From positions 1 to 11,590 of the forward strand of contig DATKYR010000113.1 of the NCBI GenBank assembly GCA_035528395.1: DNA of 11,590 nt. Reading direction: 5' to 3'. Of this stretch, positions 6,420 through 11,590 are shown one piece after another. Below the pieces are notes generated by a model. It was not told the DNA's origin and ran no database searches. It saw only the letters and a program-made list of their open reading frames with translations. This DNA comes from NIOZ-UU13 sp035528395 (lineage in GTDB: Bacteria; Planctomycetota; Phycisphaerae; Sedimentisphaerales; Anaerobacaceae). The translations under genes and the position numbers were made by a program. Each line of letters starts with the position of its first letter. Position 1 is the first letter of the stretch.

Positions 6420-9400
6420 ATGGGACTCTTAAGAAAATTTACAGAAAGACACTATTTCAGGCGTGTCATTATATATTTCTCGATATGCTGTCTGATTTCC
6501 AATGTAGTACCTTCGGTTACGCTGGCAGGGCCCGAAGGTGCGGAGGTTGTGCACGGTCAGGTTTCGTTTCAACAAAGCGGCCTTAATACCACCATACACG
6601 CTTCAGATAAATCAATCATAAACTATAGGAGTTTTGACATCGCTCGTCCTGAGGTTGTGCAATTCATGCAGCCCAGCAGCAGCGCTTCTGTATTGAACAG
6701 AATACTTTCCGCTAATCCAACGAGTATTAACGGGACTTTGCTGGCTAACGGCAGGGTCTTCTTTGTAAATCCAGCCGGAGTCATTATCGGCGGCGGAGCC
6801 AGGATCAACGTAAATCAGCTGGTCGCTTCCGGCCTTAATATATCGAACGACAGCTTTATAAACGGCCAATATGAATTTGTTGGTGGTGGTGGCACCGTGG
6901 CTAACTACGGCGATATATCTGCCCGGAGCGTTTACCTCGTTGGAAAACAGGTCACTAACGCAGGTAATATAAATTGCCCGGACGGATATGTAGTAATGGC
7001 AGCTGGTGACAGGGTATTTCTTGGTCAGCCCGGCAGCAGCGTCATTGTCGAAATAGGTTCTCTCGAACCCCCGGACCAGTCAGATGCTCAACCATCAGCC
7101 GAGATTGCAAACGACGGCACAGTAAAAGTTGCCGGCGGGACAATAATTCTTGCTGCTGCCGGCGATGCCTTCTCCAGACCGATAATGACAAATACCGGCT
7201 CCTTATCAACCTCGAATGCAAAGGGAGATGCCGGAAATATTAGTCTTCAAGCCGGCGATGGCCGGTTCGACAATGCCGGCACAATTACAGCCACAAGTGA
7301 TTCAGGTGCCGGCGGAACCGTCACAGCCAATGCGAGCGAAGTGGTCAACACCGGAACCATTGACGTCTCAGGTGCTCAGGGCGGAATAGTCGCCCTTGAT
7401 GCGATCGGCCGTCTGGGTCAGTTTGGCACAATCGACACTGATGGCATTGAGGGCGACGGCGGCAACATCAATCTGACTGCCAATGGAATAGTTGCTCTTG
7501 GCACGGATAGTTTGACTACTGCAAATGCAGGTACTAACGGTGACGGGGGTGAGGTCATAGTGTATTCACCGAAAGCAGCGTTTTTTGAGCCGGATGCACG
7601 AGTTGAGGCCAAGGGAGGTAGTGAGTCTGGCGACGGGGGTTTCTTTGAGGTCTCAGGTCATGAGTACGTCAAAGTAGAAGGCCAGGTTGACTTGACAGCA
7701 ACAAACGGAGCGACTGGTAACTTTCTTATCGATCCAAGAAATATAAAGATTGTGTCTGATGCGTCTCAAGGTATAGGCGTAGGTTGGGGCGACTGGAATC
7801 ATACTACAGGTGAGCTGTTTGCTAGTGGTTCTAATACAAAAATAAGAATTGGTTATTTAGAGACATATCTTGATACAACAAATGTAATAATGAGTACAGG
7901 TCTTGGAGGGAGCGATGGCAATAGTGAAGGCAACATTACCTTCATGGCAGACAGATATCTTAAAAGTGGAAAGTATTGGACAGGTAACCCAGGTGATCCC
8001 ACCATCCCCTCCGACAACTCCTTGACCATCATTGCCAACAACAACATTATTTTTGAGCCTGGTAGTGGAATTGATTTTACAGGTAGTGGAAGCGTGACAT
8101 TAAATGTTGTCAATAACGTGGTAATAGACGCCGATATTAGCTTGAGCGGTGGCAATTTCACCTCAACACACATCGAATCTGATCCCGAGAATCCCGGCAC
8201 ATTAGGTATTGACTTCGACAATCACTTCGAAAGCAGCGGCTTGATTACAACGTTAGGAGGCGATGTTGACATCGACCACGCAGGTGCTGTGACTATTGGT
8301 GCCCTAATTGACACTGCCGGCGTTGCGGGAAGGGGCTCGGTTGAAATTGCCGGTTCTTCTATCATGGTCAATGACAATATTATGGCCGGTAACAACATAA
8401 CATTTTATAACGCGGTTACCGCTGCCAGTGCTAATTCCCTTCAGGCGTTCGATGCTGGTGGAACTTTGACTGCTATGGGAGACATCATAAAAAGCAGCAG
8501 TGGGGAGCTGGTGCTGAACAGCGGCAGCGTATTACATCTGGGTCATAATGTCAAAGGCACTCATGTAGACGGCAGCAGCATAACATTTAATGGTGATATT
8601 ATTGCTGATGGTGTCGGAGTAATCCAGGAGTTTAGTGCCACCGGAACTTTGACTGCAAACGGCGATATTGAAAAGAGTACTACGGGGACACTTACATTGG
8701 GCAGCAGTGTTGGAACATTATATCTCGGTCACAATATCAGAGGTACTGATCCTGCAGGCAGCAATATTGTATTGAACGGCTATGTAATCGCCAATGGTGT
8801 TGGAGACAACAGTGAACAGGAGTTCTATGCTACAGGGGATTTGACGACCAACAATGACATCGAAAAGAGCACTGTGGGAATATTGACGTTGGGTTGCGAC
8901 AGTGGAGTATTACTTCTGGGTCATAATGTCAAAGGCACTCATGTAGACGGCAGCAGCATAACATTTAATGGTGATATTATTGCTGATGGTGTCGGAGTAA
9001 TCCAGGAGTTTAGTGCCACTGGAATTTTGACAGCAAACGGTAATATTGAGAAGAGTACTGCCGGCACGTTGACGCTGGCCAGTGGTGTTGGAACATTGTA
9101 TCTGGGCCATGATGTCAGAGGTACTTATGACGAGGGCGGCAGCACAAGCAATATAACCTTTAATTGTGACGTTGAGGCCGACGGCACTGGTGCAAATAGC
9201 AACCAGCAGTTCAGTGCTACCGGGACTTTGACAGCAAACGGTAATATTAAGAAAAGTACTGCAGGTACGCTTACGCTGGGCAGTGGCGGTGGAACATTAT
9301 ATCTGGGTCACAATGTCACCACCGGTGATAATGCAGGCAGTAATATAACATTTGCCGATAGCATTATTGCTAATGGTACCGGTGCAGGCGGTGACCAGCA

Positions 9401-11590
9401 GTTCAGTGTCGCCGGGACTTTGACGGCAAACGGCACTATAGAGAAAAACACCGAAGGCAGCTTGACCCTTGGTGGAGGTACGTTAATTGACCTAAACGGC
9501 GCAGTAAACGTGCAGGACGGAGACTTGAATTTGTTGGACGGTGTGGTTGCAGCTTCGGGAGTGAAACTAAGTGCCGGTCGGGATGTGATTTTGGCAAATA
9601 GCAAGACCTTGACAGGAGAAGGCACCTTGACCGTTGAAGCGGATCGCAACATCATGCTTGGAGGAGATACTCTGGCAGGGGATTTAATACTTACGGCGGA
9701 CAGAGACAATAGCGGGGGTATCGATGGTGGTTCGATGCACGCCTTGGGCACCATCATAGCGACTAACGGTGACATAGTGATTTCGGCATCAGATGATACG
9801 ATAATTCTGGATGGAGATGTTCATGCTGATGTTACAGATGATGGAGATATTCTGCTCAACAACAACACGTTGTTGGCTGATGGTGTGGCACTCTGGGCCG
9901 GTCACGACATAATCTTGGCAAATGGCAAAAGTATGACAGGTGATGGAGAACTAACCTTGATCGCCGATTATGATGGAGATTCCGATGGCACAATTAGGCT
10001 GGGCGGCAATGTCATGGGCGATGGTATAATGTTCGGAGACTCGACCATAGTTCGTAATAACTCGGTCATCGCCGATGGCACCGATCCGGTTGGTCAGATA
10101 TTTAATGCCGGAACAGGCGTTCTGAAGGCGAACGGCACGATAACGAAGAACGGTACAGGCAATCTTACGCTCAGTGGCGGTACTCTGGTTGACCTTGATG
10201 GAGCAGTCAATGTTCAGACTGGCAGCCTCACAGTTAATGCTGCTAAGGCCTCCCTTGGTGACAACATAACTACACTAAAAAATCAGACATACAACGCTGA
10301 TGTTGAGCTGGCTGCCGATGTGATTACCAAATCCACTGACAACGGTAATATTGACTTCCTTTCTACTGTGGATGGTATTACAAATGGTGGTCAGCAGTTG
10401 ACTGTTAAAACCGGCGGGGTTACGAAGTTCCACGATGAATTCGGGGGCATAAAGCCTCTTGCGGCACTCGTAACGGATGCAGGCGGCCATACGGAAATAG
10501 GTTCTGTTACTATTAATCTTAATGGGTCCTCAGCAATGTTCGGCGACCCTGTACTGTTGACAAACAACCTGACGGTCAATGAGGCTGGTGGAGGCAACAT
10601 AAAGTTTGCCGGTACAGTTGACAGCCAAGAAGGCAGTAACTACACGCTGACGGTGAACACCGCTGGTGGTGGGTTGACCATCTTTGGAGATGCGGTTGGT
10701 AGCGATGCTCTGGATGTGTTGTCTGACGATGAAGGTTTAGGTGCTGTGACCACCGATGCTTACGGTACTACACAGATTAACGGTGGTTTAGTTACGACCA
10801 CCGGTAACCAGACTTATTGGGATCCGGTGACCCTTGGAGATAATACGATACTGAACGGCACGAACGTGACATTCGCCCAAATTTTGGACAGTTATTCGCT
10901 TAACAACTGGAATCTTCTGGTTAACGCCAGCGGCCTGACGAAGTTTGAGGGTTTAGTCGGCGGCACAGGTCCTCTTGCAAGCCTGACTACTGACGATGTG
11001 GGCAGTACCTGGCTCTGGACAAATGTGACGACCACGGGTGCTCAGACTTATAATGAGGATGTAGACATTATGGGAGATGTTACAGCCGAGTCGACCGGCG
11101 GTGCTGATATTACGTTTGCCGAGACGGTAGATGGCGCTCATAACCTTATAGTTAATACTGCAGGCCTGACGAAGTTTGAGGGTATAGTTGGCGGCACAGG
11201 TCCTCTTACAAGCCTGACCACTGACGGTGACGCGGGAATCACAGACAGTACGCAGCTTTTTGACAATGTGACGACCAGCGGTACTCAGACTTATAATGAT
11301 GCTGTAGAGCTTATGGGAGATGTTACTGCCGAGTCGACCGGCGGTGCTGATATTACGTTTGCCGAGACGGTAGATGGCGCTCATAACCTTATAGTTAATA
11401 CCGCAGGACTGACGAAGTTTCAGGATTTAGTCGGCGGAGGCGGTGGTGCACTTACGAGTCTGCTTACTGATGGTTCAGGCACAACCGAACTTAGTGATAA
11501 TGTGACTACCACTGGTGCTCAGACATATAATGATGATGTTGACCTGAAGGGCGATGTAATTGCCGAATCGACCGGCGGCTCTGATATTAC
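6420..11590 (+). CDS. TpsA exoprotein, filamentous-haemagglutinin type (3' end outside window)
   Basis: This giant secreted protein is open from ATG 6420 to the window edge: 1,723 full codons read with no stop. AAGGTGGG lies just upstream of the start. Residues 1-36 form a long signal peptide (basic RKFTERHYFRR, hydrophobic core, cut after PSVTLA). The TPS secretion domain follows: HGQVSF (45-50), ANPTSINGTLLANG (98-111), VFFVNPAGVIIGGGARINV (113-131) and LVASGLNIS (134-142). Here NPAG replaces the usual NPNG. NFLIDPRNIKI (434-444) matches the 'LiDPkNI' junction common in long TPS passengers. From about residue 681 it is built of Gly/Asn/Thr-rich beta-strand repeats: a 61-67-residue family (681-1037), a nested pair of longer modules (about 999-1271) and a 77-81-residue family (strong from 1505, degenerate from about 1333). 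A right-handed beta-helix at the cell surface is expected. Cys is rare after the signal peptide, as usual in the family. Adhesion is only inferred. Confidence 0.93.
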   Translation, partial: MGLLRKFTERHYFRRVIIYFSICCLISNVVPSVTLAGPEGAEVVHGQVSFQQSGLNTTIHASDKSIINYRSFDIARPEVVQFMQPSSSASVLNRILSANPTSINGTLLANGRVFFVNPAGVIIGGGARINVNQLVASGLNISNDSFINGQYEFVGGGGTVANYGDISARSVYLVGKQVTNAGNINCPDGYVVMAAGDRVFLGQPGSSVIVEIGSLEPPDQSDAQPSAEIANDGTVKVAGGTIILAAAGDAFSRPIMTNTGSLSTSNAKGDAGNISLQAGDGRFDNAGTITATSDSGAGGTVTANASEVVNTGTIDVSGAQGGIVALDAIGRLGQFGTIDTDGIEGDGGNINLTANGIVALGTDSLTTANAGTNGDGGEVIVYSPKAAFFEPDARVEAKGGSESGDGGFFEVSGHEYVKVEGQVDLTATNGATGNFLIDPRNIKIVSDASQGIGVGWGDWNHTTGELFASGSNTKIRIGYLETYLDTTNVIMSTGLGGSDGNSEGNITFMADRYLKSGKYWTGNPGDPTIPSDNSLTIIANNNIIFEPGSGIDFTGSGSVTLNVVNNVVIDADISLSGGNFTSTHIESDPENPGTLGIDFDNHFESSGLITTLGGDVDIDHAGAVTIGALIDTAGVAGRGSVEIAGSSIMVNDNIMAGNNITFYNAVTAASANSLQAFDAGGTLTAMGDIIKSSSGELVLNSGSVLHLGHNVKGTHVDGSSITFNGDIIADGVGVIQEFSATGTLTANGDIEKSTTGTLTLGSSVGTLYLGHNIRGTDPAGSNIVLNGYVIANGVGDNSEQEFYATGDLTTNNDIEKSTVGILTLGCDSGVLLLGHNVKGTHVDGSSITFNGDIIADGVGVIQEFSATGILTANGNIEKSTAGTLTLASGVGTLYLGHDVRGTYDEGGSTSNITFNCDVEADGTGANSNQQFSATGTLTANGNIKKSTAGTLTLGSGGGTLYLGHNVTTGDNAGSNITFADSIIANGTGAGGDQQFSVAGTLTANGTIEKNTEGSLTLGGGTLIDLNGAVNVQDGDLNLLDGVVAASGVKLSAGRDVILANSKTLTGEGTLTVEADRNIMLGGDTLAGDLILTADRDNSGGIDGGSMHALGTIIATNGDIVISASDDTIILDGDVHADVTDDGDILLNNNTLLADGVALWAGHDIILANGKSMTGDGELTLIADYDGDSDGTIRLGGNVMGDGIMFGDSTIVRNNSVIADGTDPVGQIFNAGTGVLKANGTITKNGTGNLTLSGGTLVDLDGAVNVQTGSLTVNAAKASLGDNITTLKNQTYNADVELAADVITKSTDNGNIDFLSTVDGITNGGQQLTVKTGGVTKFHDEFGGIKPLAALVTDAGGHTEIGSVTINLNGSSAMFGDPVLLTNNLTVNEAGGGNIKFAGTVDSQEGSNYTLTVNTAGGGLTIFGDAVGSDALDVLSDDEGLGAVTTDAYGTTQINGGLVTTTGNQTYWDPVTLGDNTILNGTNVTFAQILDSYSLNNWNLLVNASGLTKFEGLVGGTGPLASLTTDDVGSTWLWTNVTTTGAQTYNEDVDIMGDVTAESTGGADITFAETVDGAHNLIVNTAGLTKFEGIVGGTGPLTSLTTDGDAGITDSTQLFDNVTTSGTQTYNDAVELMGDVTAESTGGADITFAETVDGAHNLIVNTAGLTKFQDLVGGGGGALTSLLTDGSGTTELSDNVTTTGAQTYNDDVDLKGDVIAESTGGSDI
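8537..8641 (+). repeat. 105-bp perfect direct repeat, copy 1
   Basis: It is identical base for base to 8915-9019, at an offset of 378 bp (two family A units). The first mismatches are at 8536 and 8642. Sequence between the two copies belongs to a more diverged unit, which points to recent segmental duplication or gene conversion inside the array. Confidence 0.93.
8915..9019 (+). repeat. 105-bp perfect direct repeat, copy 2
   Basis: Second copy of the block at 8537-8641. It encodes the second half of the third family A unit. Even synonymous positions are identical, unlike between other units. Confidence 0.93.
9414..9530 (+). repeat. Module pair A, copy 1 (partner at 10116-10232)
   Basis: The encoded GTLTANGTIEKNTEGSLTLG and LIDLNGAVNVQDG match GVLKANGTITKNGTGNLTLS and LVDLDGAVNVQTG from 10116-10232, equal in length (117 bp). 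It closes the family A array here. The second copy lies about 700 bp downstream, so a larger module was duplicated and then diverged. Confidence 0.75.
9546..9665 (+). repeat. Module pair B, copy 1 (partner from 9870)
   Basis: The encoded ASGVKLSAGRDVILANSKTL aligns with ADGVALWAGHDIILANGKSM at an offset of 324 bp, followed by TGEGTLTVEAD against TGDGELTLIAD. Together with module pair A this gives the order A-B-B'-A' along the passenger. Confidence 0.7.
9870..9989 (+). repeat. Module pair B, copy 2
   Basis: Partner of 9546-9665. After the aligned core it carries an acidic insertion (YDGDSDGT) before the shared LGG strand. Confidence 0.7.
10116..10232 (+). repeat. Module pair A, copy 2
   Basis: Partner of 9414-9530, similar at protein level but clearly diverged in DNA. 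It is therefore an older duplication than the 105-bp identical blocks. Confidence 0.72.
10416..11590 (+). repeat. Tandem repeat family C in tpsA (77-81 residues), running off the window
   Basis: Good units start at GLTKF: 10932 (231 bp), 11163 (243 bp) and 11406 (cut by the window end). The unit reads GLTKFEG.VGGTGPL.SLTTD, then a variable stretch, then NVTTTGAQTYND.V, MGDVTAESTGGADITFAETV and DGAHNLIVNTA. Degenerate relatives begin near 10416 (GGVTKF) and 10671 (GGLTIFGDAVG), so copies become more alike towards the window end. The block 11085-11158 is identical to 11328-11401 (74 bp, offset 243). This repeat type is familiar from very large beta-strand-repeat surface proteins. Confidence 0.9.

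Larger units (their letters stand above)
8460..9530 (+). repeat. Tandem repeat family A in tpsA (61-67 residues)
   Basis: Units begin at GTLTAxGxIxKS-like positions: 8460 (183 bp), 8643 (192), 8835 (186), 9021 (201) and 9222 (192). A last partial unit from 9414 diverges after GSLTLGGGT. Each unit reads GTLTANG-I-KST-GTLTLGS..GTLYLGHNV, then a variable acidic loop, then NITFNG.IIA.G and QQFSATG. The array stays in frame, with length changes in multiples of three. Confidence 0.9.

Noticed and set aside
10953..11384. 143-codon minus-strand ORF and other minus-strand ORFs under tpsA (for example 7853-8221 and 9308-9775)
   Set aside because: They are antisense shadows of the repetitive tpsA frame. 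Their apparent internal repeats simply mirror the family C repeats, and they show no RBS or family signature.
8460..11590. CRISPR-like or other non-coding repeat array
   Set aside because: Units are 180-243 bp, in frame and encode conserved beta-strand motifs; there is no short-repeat/spacer structure.

Overview
This window comes from a Gram-negative (diderm) bacterium of moderate GC content. It contains an outer-membrane two-partner secretion (TPS) pair, and a lipoprotein signal is visible elsewhere. Several traits fit an environmental Planctomycetota-type genome: the 'NPAG' form of the TPS-domain motif, a giant beta-strand-repeat passenger, an FHA-domain histidine kinase, and loosely packed genes with long spacers. 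This lineage is an inference of modest confidence, since no rRNA or other marker gene is present.

Layout. Positions 1-405 hold no intact gene and possibly the relic of a small zinc-ribbon ORF. A short CsgG-like lipoprotein lies on the minus strand (406-918). A long spacer (919-1568) contains a clear degraded C-terminal fragment of an ADP-forming acyl-CoA synthetase (1357-1494, minus). Next, also on the minus strand, is a two-component pair: a stand-alone receiver-domain response regulator (1569-1967) downstream of a soluble FHA-GAF-like histidine kinase (2155-3840). A spacer of about 600 bp (3841-4437) separates this pair from the divergent plus-strand TPS operon. The spacer carries a perfect inverted repeat, a plausible sigma70-type promoter and a leader hairpin. 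The operon consists of a TpsB/FhaC-type outer-membrane transporter (best start TTG 4438, end 6342) and the exoprotein TpsA (6420 to beyond the window end, at least 1,723 residues without a stop).

How the genes may work together. TpsB has a signal peptide, two POTRA regions and a barrel with the VRGY motif and a C-terminal Phe. It should export TpsA, whose N-terminal TPS domain is the secretion signal. The rest of TpsA is predicted to be a long beta-helical fibre built from at least two repeat families, some copies identical at the DNA level over 74-105 bp. The kinase/regulator pair is divergently placed and could sense a phosphothreonine partner through its FHA domain. Any control of the TPS operon by this pair is speculation from position alone.

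The most notable items are the mosaic of near-identical repeats in tpsA, the acyl-CoA synthetase relic, and the 18-bp palindrome centred about 60 bp upstream of the predicted tpsBA start site. I did not find a system that I can call clearly undescribed.
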